Positions 33,020 through 41,106 of a stretch of DNA of 53,718 bases are shown one piece after another. The stretch is from CAZVPF01 sp964628195 (GTDB lineage: Bacteria; Planctomycetota; Phycisphaerae; Sedimentisphaerales; Anaerohalosphaeraceae). Position 1 is the stretch's first letter. Each line of letters opens with the position of its first letter. The DNA lies in NCBI GenBank assembly GCA_964628195.1, contig CAZVPF010000021.1, positions 1 through 53,718 on the forward strand, in the 5' to 3' direction. The notes under the pieces were generated by a model that saw only the letters and a list, made by a program, of their open reading frames with translations, was not told the origin of the DNA and made no database searches. Position numbers and translations under genes: made by a program.

Positions 33020-34489
33020 TTAATCCTCAAACGACTCAGCGGCGGAGTAGTTTGGCGATTCCTTTGTAATCATAATGTCATGCGGGTGGGATTCGCTCAC
33101 GCTTGCGGCGCTTATTCGCGTAAACCTTGCCTCGTTTCTAAGTGCATCTATGGTTTTTGTTCCGCAGTAGCCCATTCCTGCCCGCAGCCCGCCGACCAGT
33201 TGGTAAAGGAAGTCCTCAAGCCTGCCTCGGTAGGGCACCCTGCCTTCCACACCTTCGGGTACGAGCTTGTTCTGGCTTTTAACGTCCTTCTGGCCGTAAC
33301 GGTCAGCAGAGCCCTTCACCATGGCACCCAGCGAGCCCATTCCGCGGTATTCCTTGAACTGTCTGCCCCGGTAGATGACCAGCTGCCCCGGGCTTTCGGC
33401 AAGTCCCGCAAGAAGCGAACCGAGCATCACGCTCGATGCACCTGCAGCTATGGCCTTGGTTATGTCCCCCGAATGCCTGACCCCGCCGTCGGCTATCACC
33501 GGCACAGATGCTTCTTCGCATACATCGACGGCATTAATTATAGCCGATATCTGAGGCACCCCGACACCTGAAACCACCCTTGTTGTGCAAATAGCCCCCG
33601 GGCCGATGCCGACCTTGACCGCATCTGCCCCTGCGTCCATCAGGTCCTTTGCAGCTTCGGTCGTTGCAATATTGCCGGCAATAACATCGATGTTGTGCTT
33701 CTGCTTTATGTTTTTAACAGTTTCGATAACGTTCTTTGAATGTCCGTGCGCGGTGTCAATGACGATAACGTCCACTTCGGCATCGATTAATGCATCAATG
33801 CGTTCGTAATCAAAAACACCCGCTGCGGCACCGACGCGAAGCCTGCCTCTTTCGTCACGACAGGCCAGGTGATACTGCTCCATTCGCGTTATATCGCGCA
33901 TCGTTATCATTCCTGCGAGGCTTCCGTCTTTGTGTGTCAGGAGTAGTTTTTCGACCTTCGCTTGCTGCAAAATAGTTTTTGCCTGTTCGAGGGTCGTATT
34001 CTCGCCTGCGGTCACAAGGTTTTCCTTAGTCATTACCTTGCCGACCTGCACCCCGTCGTCCTTGAGGAACTTAAGGTCACGCTTTGTAAGAATACCGACC
34101 AGCTTACCTCTGTCGACTATCGGGATGCCCGAAACATTCTGTTCGTTCATGAGATTGCGGGCGATTATTACCGACACGTCCGGCGAGAGCACCACGGGGT
34201 CCTGGATAACACCGTTCTCAGAGCGTTTGACTTTTGCAACCTCGCGCTTTTGCTGCTCGATAGTGAGGTTCTTGTGGATTATACCGATTCCGCCTTCCTG
34301 TGCAATCGCTATAGCGAGCACGGACTCGGTAACAGTATCCATAGCTGCCGAGATTATCGGGATGTTGATTCGGATGTTTCGTGTCAGCCTGGTGGATGTG
34401 TCGGCTTCGGAAGGCACGAAGTCGCTTCGGGCCGGCAGTAGCAGCACGTCGTCAAAGGTTATACCATCGGCTACGATTTTATTTATCAT
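33020..34489 (-). CDS. guaB: IMP dehydrogenase
   Basis: A 489-residue IMPDH oxidising IMP to XMP. The TIM barrel is interrupted by a CBS-domain pair (about residues 90-205). The catalytic Cys is in GIGPGAICTTRVVSG, the IMP-binding DGGVRHSGD follows, and the flap carries the Arg-Tyr dyad region. The reading frame could begin 8 codons earlier, but the ATG at 34489 has GGGGAG 7 nt upstream and starts the family N-terminus. It is the first gene of guaB-guaA. Confidence 0.97.
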   Translation of the reverse strand: MINKIVADGITFDDVLLLPARSDFVPSEADTSTRLTRNIRINIPIISAAMDTVTESVLAIAIAQEGGIGIIHKNLTIEQQKREVAKVKRSENGVIQDPVVLSPDVSVIIARNLMNEQNVSGIPIVDRGKLVGILTKRDLKFLKDDGVQVGKVMTKENLVTAGENTTLEQAKTILQQAKVEKLLLTHKDGSLAGMITMRDITRMEQYHLACRDERGRLRVGAAAGVFDYERIDALIDAEVDVIVIDTAHGHSKNVIETVKNIKQKHNIDVIAGNIATTEAAKDLMDAGADAVKVGIGPGAICTTRVVSGVGVPQISAIINAVDVCEEASVPVIADGGVRHSGDITKAIAAGASSVMLGSLLAGLAESPGQLVIYRGRQFKEYRGMGSLGAMVKGSADRYGQKDVKSQNKLVPEGVEGRVPYRGRLEDFLYQLVGGLRAGMGYCGTKTIDALRNEARFTRISAASVSESHPHDIMITKESPNYSAAESFED

Positions 34490-34636
34490 GGACAGTCTCC
34501 CCGTTTGAATCACCGGATTTACAGGATTTGATACACTTTATAACCATAACCGAGTATATAGAAAGACTTTTCGGGGGTCAACATTATTGTGACTAAAAAA
34601 TCCCTCCGGCATACGCATTTTTTCCTCAATGTGTCG

Positions 34637-35359
34637 CTATTCAGGCTTCCTTGCGGCCTTGATCGCTTCTTTAAGGTCAATGCTGCCCTCGTACCATGCC
34701 CTGCCGATTATTGCCCCTGCAAGTCCCGTTTCGGCGAGTTTGCGGACGTCTTCGATTTTTGTCACCCCGCCTGCGGCGATTATGTCGTGCTCTACGGCGT
34801 CGACCAGCGCTTTTGTACGCTCGAAGTTTGGCCCGCTCATCATCCCGTCCTTGCTTATGTCGGTATAAATGATAGCAGAAAGAGGCAGATTCGCAGCCTG
34901 CGAAGCGAAGTCCCACATTTTCTGCGGCGTATCCTGCGTCCAACCGTGGGTTGCTACTTTGGAACCGCGTGCATCCAGGGCCAGTGCAAGCTTCTCAGGA
35001 AACTTATTCGACATTTCCGTGAACCAGGAGAAGTTCTCGACCGCAGCGGTGCCGATTATCACACGTTCGACACCTGTATCGAGCATTTTGCGAATGGTTT
35101 CTTCGTTGCGGATTCCGCCGCCGATCTCGACTTTGAGGTCCACCTGCTCGCATATATTTTTCACCGTCTCGAAGTTGACACTCTGGCCCAGCCGGGCTCC
35201 GTCAAGGTCCACCACGTGAACCCATTTCGCCCCGGCTTTTAGAAACTCTTTTGCAGGCTTAATAGGATCGTCTTCATAGTCTATCTGGCGGTGATATTCA
35301 CCCTGTACAAGCCTCACACACTTACCCGAACGCAAATCAATTGCCGGTAACACTTCCAT
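34637..35359 (-). CDS. hisA: Phosphoribosylformimino-5-aminoimidazole carboxamide ribotide isomerase
   Basis: A 240-residue (beta/alpha)8 isomerase of histidine synthesis acting on ProFAR. The start MEVLPAIDLRSGKCVRLVQG carries the first catalytic Asp, and the second half has the matching ALDARGSKVATHGW and YTDISKDGM segments. Two phosphate loops (GGGIRN and AAGGVT) are intact. I place the start at 35359, with AGAGGT about 6 nt upstream. No other his gene is in the window, so it is detached from a his operon. It follows rdgB by 183 bp. Confidence 0.95.
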   Translation of the reverse strand: MEVLPAIDLRSGKCVRLVQGEYHRQIDYEDDPIKPAKEFLKAGAKWVHVVDLDGARLGQSVNFETVKNICEQVDLKVEIGGGIRNEETIRKMLDTGVERVIIGTAAVENFSWFTEMSNKFPEKLALALDARGSKVATHGWTQDTPQKMWDFASQAANLPLSAIIYTDISKDGMMSGPNFERTKALVDAVEHDIIAAGGVTKIEDVRKLAETGLAGAIIGRAWYEGSIDLKEAIKAARKPE

Positions 35360-35542
35360 ATTATACCTCTGCATAGCCCATAAAATTTTCGGGGATTTTA
35401 GTTAACTTCGCGGACTTTTTCAACAAAATTATGTGAACTTTAGGTATTACAGGCAGCTTAACCACCAGGCTGAGTACTGCAAAAACTCGTAATATCCCCC
35501 AAAAAGGTAATTTTGGGCCGATTTTGGCCGAAAAACGGCTTT

Positions 35543-36169
35543 TCACTGCTTTTTGAGTAATTCAATTAAAAGTGGTTTGAGTTTTTTTATCGCACAGCTT
35601 CGGTGTGAGATTTTGTTCTTTTCCTTCCGGCTAAGCTGGGCGACCGTTTTGTCAAGATTTGGCACATACACGATAGGATCGTACCCAAACCCGCCTGTTC
35701 CAAGCTTTTCACTGGTTATCACACCTTCGAGCGCGCCGCGGGTCTGGAGCAGCACCTTTTGAGGCGAGGCAAGAGTTATACAGCATACGAATCTGCATGT
35801 CCGCTCAACTTCCGGTATTTCCTGCATAAGTCCGAGAACTTTTTCGATGTTGCGGTGGTCGATCAGTGTCCCGTCGTCGTTTACGGTTTTCTCGCCGGAA
35901 AACCTTGCCGAGTTCACACCCGGCGCCCCGCCTAGAGCGTCAATTACCAGCCCCGAGTCATCAGCGACGGTCCAAAGCCCGGTCTGTTGTGCGTACCCCA
36001 GGGCCTTTTTCGCGGAGTTATCCTCGAAAGTTTCACCGTCTTCTTCGACTTCGACGGTATTTGGGAAACTGTCCAGCGAAAGCCACCTCACGCTGTCAAG
36101 CTCGGCGAGCATTGCCTGCAGCTCGGTAATCTTACCGGGGTTGGTTGTCGCGACCAGTATCTTCGTCAT
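35543..36169 (-). CDS. rdgB: XTP/dITP diphosphatase (RdgB/HAM1 family)
   Basis: A 208-residue house-cleaning enzyme that hydrolyses non-canonical purine NTPs such as dITP and XTP. Motifs: ILVATTNPGKITEL at the N-terminus, VEEDGETFEDNSAKKA, VADDSGLVIDALGGAPGV, GGFGYDPIVYVP and ISHRSCAIKKL. Its ATG follows the argF stop codon with no gap, so it is the fourth gene of argB-argD-argF-rdgB. There is no obvious metabolic link to arginine. Confidence 0.95.
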   Translation of the reverse strand: MTKILVATTNPGKITELQAMLAELDSVRWLSLDSFPNTVEVEEDGETFEDNSAKKALGYAQQTGLWTVADDSGLVIDALGGAPGVNSARFSGEKTVNDDGTLIDHRNIEKVLGLMQEIPEVERTCRFVCCITLASPQKVLLQTRGALEGVITSEKLGTGGFGYDPIVYVPNLDKTVAQLSRKEKNKISHRSCAIKKLKPLLIELLKKQ

Positions 36170-37096
36170 TTATCTTTCCAGTTGTTTAGCGATGAGTTTT
36201 TTCAGAAGGGCCCGCTGGAAGTGCAGCCGGTTTTCCGCCTGGTCGAAAATTATCGAGTTGTCACATTCCGCGACTTCATCGGTTATTTCATAATCACGGT
36301 AAGCCGGCAAACAATGCATTATCTTCGCGTGAGAAGGCGCGTTTTTAAGCAGGTCCGTATTCACCTGGAAACCGGAAAAGTCATTGACGCGTTTTTGCTT
36401 TTCATCCTCCTGGCCCATACTTACCCATGTGTCGGTGTATATAACATCAGCATCGGCCACGGCCTGTGCCGGGTCGTTGGTTTTTAATGCGGTATCGGCC
36501 GCAACATTGTTTGCCCCGTTTATGGATTCGTCGTCAAGCTCGTAGCCCGACGGTGAAGCGACGGAAAACTTAAGCCCCAGTTTCGCACATGCATAAGCAA
36601 GCGAACGTGCCACGTTATTGCCGTCACCGATAAACGCAAGTTTAAGACCGGCAAGTTTGTTGAAGTGCTCCTTTATTGTCAGCATGTCGGCCATCGCCTG
36701 GCACGGGTGCGAATAATCACTAAGTGCGTTTATCACCGGAACTGTTGAGTATTCGGCAAGATCGAGAATCGTCTGGTGCGAAAATGTCCGGGCCATAATG
36801 GCATCGACATATCGGCTCATAACCCTGGCGATGTCCTTGACCGGTTCACGTTGACCGATAATCCCTATGTCGTCCGGCTTGATGTATATCCCCGTGCCGC
36901 CGAGATCGGTCATGGCGACCTCGAAACTTATCCTTGTCCGCAGGCTCATTTTCTCGAAGATCATCGCCAGCACCTTGCCGCTGAGGCAAAGATCCTTGCC
37001 CCCCGCTTTGTAAAGACGCTTCAGGTCTGCCGAAAGTTGCAGCAGTTCGTTCAACTGGTCGCTGCTGTAATTTTTGATTGCGAAAAAATCCTTCAT
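36170..37096 (-). CDS. argF: Ornithine carbamoyltransferase
   Basis: A 308-residue enzyme making citrulline from ornithine and carbamoyl phosphate. The carbamoyl phosphate loop reads SLRTRISFE rather than the textbook STRTR; I recall the Leu variant from other phyla, so it is not taken as inactivating. HPCQAMAD and HCLPAYRDYEI are intact; the ornithine-binding motif is present in modified form around DTWVSMGQE. It is 4 bp after argD and directly abuts rdgB. Confidence 0.95.
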   Translation of the reverse strand: MKDFFAIKNYSSDQLNELLQLSADLKRLYKAGGKDLCLSGKVLAMIFEKMSLRTRISFEVAMTDLGGTGIYIKPDDIGIIGQREPVKDIARVMSRYVDAIMARTFSHQTILDLAEYSTVPVINALSDYSHPCQAMADMLTIKEHFNKLAGLKLAFIGDGNNVARSLAYACAKLGLKFSVASPSGYELDDESINGANNVAADTALKTNDPAQAVADADVIYTDTWVSMGQEDEKQKRVNDFSGFQVNTDLLKNAPSHAKIMHCLPAYRDYEITDEVAECDNSIIFDQAENRLHFQRALLKKLIAKQLER

Positions 37097-37100
37097 TTTC

Positions 37101-38282
37101 TCAGCTCTGTTCGCTTAACACATTATTGAGTATTTCAACCGCTCGGTCGATAAGCTCGGCGGTTACGTTCATTGCCGGCATGAAGCGGATAATCGTTGAC
37201 TGCGTGCAGTTAATCCGCAGGCCGTTTTCAAGGCACTTTGCAACAATATCTGCGCCCGGAACGTTTAGCTGTATTCCTATCATAATCCCCACGTTCCGAA
37301 CCGAATCGATCACCTGGTGCCTGTCTTTGAGGGCGTTAAGTTTTTCCAAAGCGTATTCACCCATTTTCTCCGCGTTTTCAACGAGATTCTCGCTTTCAAT
37401 GGTCTCGACCACTGCGATCGCCGCTGCGCATACCAGCGGGTTCCCCCCGTATGTCGAAGCGTGCGTGCCGGGTTTCATATACTCTGCTGTCGCCGGCGAT
37501 GCCATGATCGCCCCGATCGGCACACCGCTTCCGAGCGATTTTGCCATAGTTATAATGTCCGGCGTCACGTCGTAATGCTGATAGCCGAACCATTTGCCCG
37601 TTCTGCCCAGCCCGGTCTGAACCTCGTCGAGTATCATTACCGCCTTGTTCTCGTCGCACAGTCGGCGAATCTCCTGCATAAATTCCGGCGTGGCGATGTT
37701 AATCCCGCCCTCGCCCTGAACAGGCTCAATAAGCACCGCTGCGACTTCGTCTGTGAAAGCCTCTTTCAGCGCGTCCACATCGTTAAAGGGGATATAATCA
37801 AAACCCGGCATAAGCGGCAGCAGGTTTGCGTGCTTTTGCGGCTGACCAGTTGCCGTCATCGCCGCGAATGTCCTTCCGTGAAAGCTGCCCTGGGCCGTGA
37901 TAAAGCGGTACTTGTGTTTTTCCGTCGCAAGACGGGCAAGCTTAAGCGCGCCCTCGACCGACTCGGCGCCGCTGTTGCAGAAAAAGCATTTGCCGCCGAA
38001 CGCCCGGTCAGAAAGCATCTTTGCCAGCATGCCCTGCTGCTGTATATAGAACGTGTTGTCAATATGCAGAAGCTGCTGTGCCTGCTCGGTTATAGCTTTT
38101 ACCACGTTCGGGTGACAATGCCCCAGTCCGCTGACGGCCCAGCCGGGAAACATATCCAGTATCTCATTTCCGTCTATGTCCCAGAGCCTGCTTCCCTGTC
38201 CCTTTACAATGGTACGCGGCAGCCGGTTATAGTTGCCGATCACGTATTTATCGAACATGCTTATGACTTCTTCATTTGTCAT
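37101..38282 (-). CDS. argD: Acetylornithine aminotransferase
   Basis: A 393-residue class III aminotransferase converting N-acetylglutamate semialdehyde to N-acetylornithine. The PLP lysine is in ITMAKSLGSGVPIGA. FCNSGAESVEGALKLAR and ILDEVQTGLGRTGKWFGYQ are conserved. ArgD enzymes often also act on succinyldiaminopimelate, so it may also serve lysine synthesis. It sits 16 bp after argB and 4 bp before argF. Confidence 0.95.
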   Translation of the reverse strand: MTNEEVISMFDKYVIGNYNRLPRTIVKGQGSRLWDIDGNEILDMFPGWAVSGLGHCHPNVVKAITEQAQQLLHIDNTFYIQQQGMLAKMLSDRAFGGKCFFCNSGAESVEGALKLARLATEKHKYRFITAQGSFHGRTFAAMTATGQPQKHANLLPLMPGFDYIPFNDVDALKEAFTDEVAAVLIEPVQGEGGINIATPEFMQEIRRLCDENKAVMILDEVQTGLGRTGKWFGYQHYDVTPDIITMAKSLGSGVPIGAIMASPATAEYMKPGTHASTYGGNPLVCAAAIAVVETIESENLVENAEKMGEYALEKLNALKDRHQVIDSVRNVGIMIGIQLNVPGADIVAKCLENGLRINCTQSTIIRFMPAMNVTAELIDRAVEILNNVLSEQS

Positions 38283-38298
38283 CTATCTTATCCTTTGC

Positions 38299-39174
38299 TT
38301 ATTTTACTATCTGTGTTCCAATACCCATGTCGGTGTAAATCTCGAGAAGCAGCGAATGCGGTATCCTGCCGTCGATTATATGCGCCTTTTTCACACCGGA
38401 GTCGATAGCGGTAAGGCACGCGTCAACTTTTGGCATCATTCCTGTCGTGATAGTTCCATCCTTGACCAGCCTTTGTATTTCGTTCTCGTTAAGACTCGAT
38501 ATCCTCGTCTCCGGGTCGTCAATGTCTGTCCTTATTCCGTGCGTGTCGCTGACGAAAACAATCTTTTCCGCGTTCACCGCTGCCGCGACCATGCCCGCAG
38601 CGTTGTCGGCGTTTACATTCAGCTTTCCGCCGGTCTTGTCTATCGCGACCGGGGCTATCACGGGCAGTGTACCATTGTCGCAAAGTGTATCCAGCAGTTG
38701 GTGATTAATCGAGCTTATGCTGCCGACCAGTCCGACATCGAGCTTGCGTCCATCTTCACTTGTCAGCCGTAACGGCTGTGCGAACAGCACGCAGCTGCTC
38801 AGCGAGTGCAGACCCATCGCGTTGACGCCCAGCGCCCCAAGCGTCTCGCATATAGGTGTGTTGACTTCCTTTATAAGCGTATGTTCCGCTATTGCCAGCG
38901 TACGCTGGTCGGTGTATCGTCTGCCGTGAACCCAAACCGGCTCCAGCCCCGCCTCATTCATTGCACGGGTTATCGCTTTGCCGCCGCCGTGAACAATTAT
39001 CGGACGGATTCCGACGGTCGCCATAAAAGCGATATCGGTAAGCATTTTCCGCTGGAGCTGCGGGTCGTCCAGCACGCTTCCCCCGAGCTTTACAACGACT
39101 ATTTTTCCGTTGAACCGCCGGATGTACTCCATCGCCTCGATAAGAGCTGCTGCTTTTGCTATCGCTTTTTCCAT
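38299..39174 (-). CDS. argB: Acetylglutamate kinase
   Basis: A 291-residue amino acid kinase phosphorylating N-acetylglutamate. The ATP-loop Lys is in VVKLGGSVLDD, followed by IVHGGGKAI, NVNADNAAG and the C-terminal GMMPKVDACLTAI. The N-terminal helix (AAALIEAMEYIRRF) is the extension found in arginine-inhibitable hexameric enzymes, so feedback inhibition by arginine is likely. It is the first gene of argB-argD-argF-rdgB, behind the promoter at 39219-39246. Confidence 0.95.
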   Translation of the reverse strand: MEKAIAKAAALIEAMEYIRRFNGKIVVVKLGGSVLDDPQLQRKMLTDIAFMATVGIRPIIVHGGGKAITRAMNEAGLEPVWVHGRRYTDQRTLAIAEHTLIKEVNTPICETLGALGVNAMGLHSLSSCVLFAQPLRLTSEDGRKLDVGLVGSISSINHQLLDTLCDNGTLPVIAPVAIDKTGGKLNVNADNAAGMVAAAVNAEKIVFVSDTHGIRTDIDDPETRISSLNENEIQRLVKDGTITTGMMPKVDACLTAIDSGVKKAHIIDGRIPHSLLLEIYTDMGIGTQIVK

Positions 39175-39211
39175 AATAAATACTCTGTAAAAACGTCCTT
39201 ATAAATAAAGA

Positions 39212-39246
39212 ACCACAAATTATAGCATATTCCCGAAGCCCTGCAA
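39212..39246 (-). promoter_or_regulatory. Predicted sigma-70 promoter of argB-argD-argF-rdgB
   Basis: On the minus strand TTGCAG (39241-39246), 16 bp, perfect TATAAT (39219-39224). Start near 39212, giving a leader of about 38 nt. No ArgR box was recognised. Confidence 0.65.
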
Positions 39247-39590
39247 GGCCATTATTTCAGCTTAAAATTTCATTTCATAGCCTCTTTTTGACAAAAAAAA
39301 CCAGAATTAGTTCTTATTCTTATTTAAATTACGTGCCTGTTTGGGGTTACGTATGTTTAATAATTGCAATATAGGACCTGCGAAATTTTTTAATTTTCCC
39401 GTTTTGCTTTGCAGTTTTTATTTATTACTGTTTAACCGGAAGCCCGAAGCTGAGAATCAAAAGAATTTCGGTTGCGGGTTTCGAATTGAAATGTGTTGTG
39501 CACGGGTCGGCGTAGATCCGTGTTAAATTGTTTAGGGTGTTGTTTGGTGAGTATTGGAGAAAGATTTGAAAGCAGTTAGGGGGTAATATC
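39247..39590 (+). promoter_or_regulatory. Region upstream of the pilin gene
   Basis: 344 bp without a gene. A perfect TTGACA near 39287 has no good -10 at 17 bp, and no sigma-54 -24/-12 motif is seen. An 8-bp hairpin with one G-U, CACGGGTC (39501-39508) with GATCCGTG (39515-39522), lies about 70 bp before the pilin start and may be in its leader. The pilin ribosome binding site AGGGGG is about 8 nt before the ATG. Confidence 0.4.
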
Positions 39591-40034
39591 ATGAAGACTA
39601 TGAAGAAGAAAAAAGGTTTTACACTGGTTGAATTGATGGTTGTTGTGTTAATCGTCGGCATTTTGGCATCTGTTGCCATTCCTCTTATGAGGGGTCGTGT
39701 CGACTCGGCAAAGTGGTCTGAAGGTAAGGCAGCAGCTGGTACTATAGCTACCGCGCTTCGTGCGTACGCCGCTGAAAAGGGCGACGGTGGAACTTATCCT
39801 CCTTCGCTCTCTGAGCTTGGCTTTGTGGCAAGTGACCTTCACGGAACTTACTTTGACATAAGCAACTATGCTATCACTTCCGCGGCGTTTACGCCTAACG
39901 GCGACCCTGAGCTTGAGTTTGTAATTACTGTTACAAACACCGCTCTGGCGCCTAACCAGATGGCTTTGACCGTGGACGCTACAAACAGTCCTGAGGCTTC
40001 ATGGAGCCAGGTTGAAACAGTCGGCGGCGGATAA
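39591..40034 (+). CDS. Type IV pilin / major pseudopilin-like protein
   Basis: A 147-residue prepilin. The class III signal is MKTMKKKKG with predicted cleavage between Gly9 and Phe10, giving mature FTLVELMVVVLIVGILASVA with Glu at +5 and the long hydrophobic helix. The C-terminal domain has no cysteines, so there is no disulphide loop. The size and GspG-like N-terminus fit either a type IV pilin or a type II secretion major pseudopilin; the PilM-Q genes downstream favour a pilus. A strong terminator follows (40081-40123), so it can be made in excess of the downstream genes. Confidence 0.9.
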   Translation: MKTMKKKKGFTLVELMVVVLIVGILASVAIPLMRGRVDSAKWSEGKAAAGTIATALRAYAAEKGDGGTYPPSLSELGFVASDLHGTYFDISNYAITSAAFTPNGDPELEFVITVTNTALAPNQMALTVDATNSPEASWSQVETVGGG

Positions 40035-40080
40035 CGCTTAACAGATCACAACAATTGGAAGAATACAAACTGCTGATTTT

Positions 40081-40123
40081 AAGGCAGGAGGAGAGACAAG
40101 CGTCCCTTCTCCTGCCTTTTTTA
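40081..40123 (+). terminator. Intrinsic terminator after the pilin gene
   Basis: AAGGCAGGAG (40081-40090) pairs perfectly with CTCCTGCCTT (40109-40118), followed by TTTTTATT. It separates the pilin gene from the minor prepilin genes. Confidence 0.9.
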
Positions 40124-40222
40124 TTGTCCTGCGGGTTGTGCGACTTTTAACGTCCGAATATTGTGCTAAACAGGTATAGTTATTATTCCGAAATAAGTGT
40201 ACCGCTAACTTTAAGGTGCCCT

Positions 40223-40594
40223 ATGAGAAAAATACAAAAAACAAAAGGTATCGCATTGGTCGAAGCCATTGTCGCCATGTTTATTCTGCTGGTAGTGGTG
40301 ATCGGCATGTCTTCGATGTTCTCACAGGGCCGAGGCCGGATAGAGACCAGGAAGCACTACCGAACCGCCCTTGCCGTCGCTTCGGGAACCCTTGAAGAGC
40401 TTAAAGCGGGACAGTATGAGAACATAGACACAGCAGCAGGTCAGACACAGGTAACTGTCGGTGACCAAAGCTTCCAGAAGACCGTTACAGTAACCGACCA
40501 GGGCAATTATAAGCAGGTCACAACTGAAGTCACATGGCAGGAAATGAACCGAAGCCATGAAGTGGAACTGGCGACCTTTATCGCGAGGCAGTGA
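40223..40594 (+). CDS. Minor prepilin (PilV/GspI-like)
   Basis: A 123-residue prepilin-like protein. The signal MRKIQKTKG is cleaved before IALVEAIVAMFILLVVVIGM (Gly9/Ile10), with Glu at +5 of the mature chain. The hydrophobic helix and small beta domain resemble PilV/GspI minor pilins. The frame is open 20 codons upstream, but the ATG at 40223 has AAGGTG 5-6 nt before it and gives a normal prepilin leader. The stop overlaps the region of the next gene start. Confidence 0.85.
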   Translation: MRKIQKTKGIALVEAIVAMFILLVVVIGMSSMFSQGRGRIETRKHYRTALAVASGTLEELKAGQYENIDTAAGQTQVTVGDQSFQKTVTVTDQGNYKQVTTEVTWQEMNRSHEVELATFIARQ

Positions 40595-40599
40595 GTAAG

Positions 40600-41094
40600 A
40601 TGAAAAAAATAAACCGCAAAACAAAATACGTGAACAGCCGAAACAAAAAAGGCTATACGCTTGTCGAGCTTATGATCGGCATGGCCGCTTCGCTTATAGT
40701 CCTTCTCGCTGCCGGTACAATGGCCTCTGCCGGCCAGAGACTCTGGAACCAGGCATGGCAGAAGACCGAACTGCAAAGAACCGCCTCTGTCGTAGTCGCC
40801 AAAATATCCTCCTCGGTCATGAACGGTGAAAAAGTTTTCGCCAATGAGCAGGGCACCGTACTGACTGTCAGCGATACTCAGGACCGCGACCAGGTCTTCA
40901 CCTGGGACCAGGAATTGCAGGACCTGTATTACGAATTTGACAACAATTTACCTACGGAGATCGTCGACGGCAAAATTACAAGCATGGTCTTTACGGTCGG
41001 TGCCGGCAAAGTCGACATCGACATGACTCTCAACGACGGGGTATTCAGCACGGTTATTTCAACCTCGGTCGCAATGCGTAACGATAACCTGTAA
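40600..41094 (+). CDS. Minor prepilin (PilW/GspJ-like)
   Basis: A 164-residue prepilin-like protein with a longer basic leader ending KKG (Gly18), then YTLVELMIGMAASLIVLLAA with Glu at +5. It has a soluble C-terminal domain of about 120 residues. Either the ATG at 40600 or a GTG at 40591 overlapping the previous stop could be the start. I prefer ATG because GCGAGG is too close to the GTG. It is tightly linked to the PilV-like gene and the PilX-like gene 12 bp downstream. Confidence 0.85.
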   Translation: MKKINRKTKYVNSRNKKGYTLVELMIGMAASLIVLLAAGTMASAGQRLWNQAWQKTELQRTASVVVAKISSSVMNGEKVFANEQGTVLTVSDTQDRDQVFTWDQELQDLYYEFDNNLPTEIVDGKITSMVFTVGAGKVDIDMTLNDGVFSTVISTSVAMRNDNL

Positions 41095-41106
41095 GGGGGG
41101 TGTATT

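Noticed and set aside
36170..37096. Inactive ornithine carbamoyltransferase because of SLRTR instead of STRTR
   Set aside because: I recall the Leu form from other bacterial OTCases, the rest of the site is intact, and the gene sits in an arg operon.
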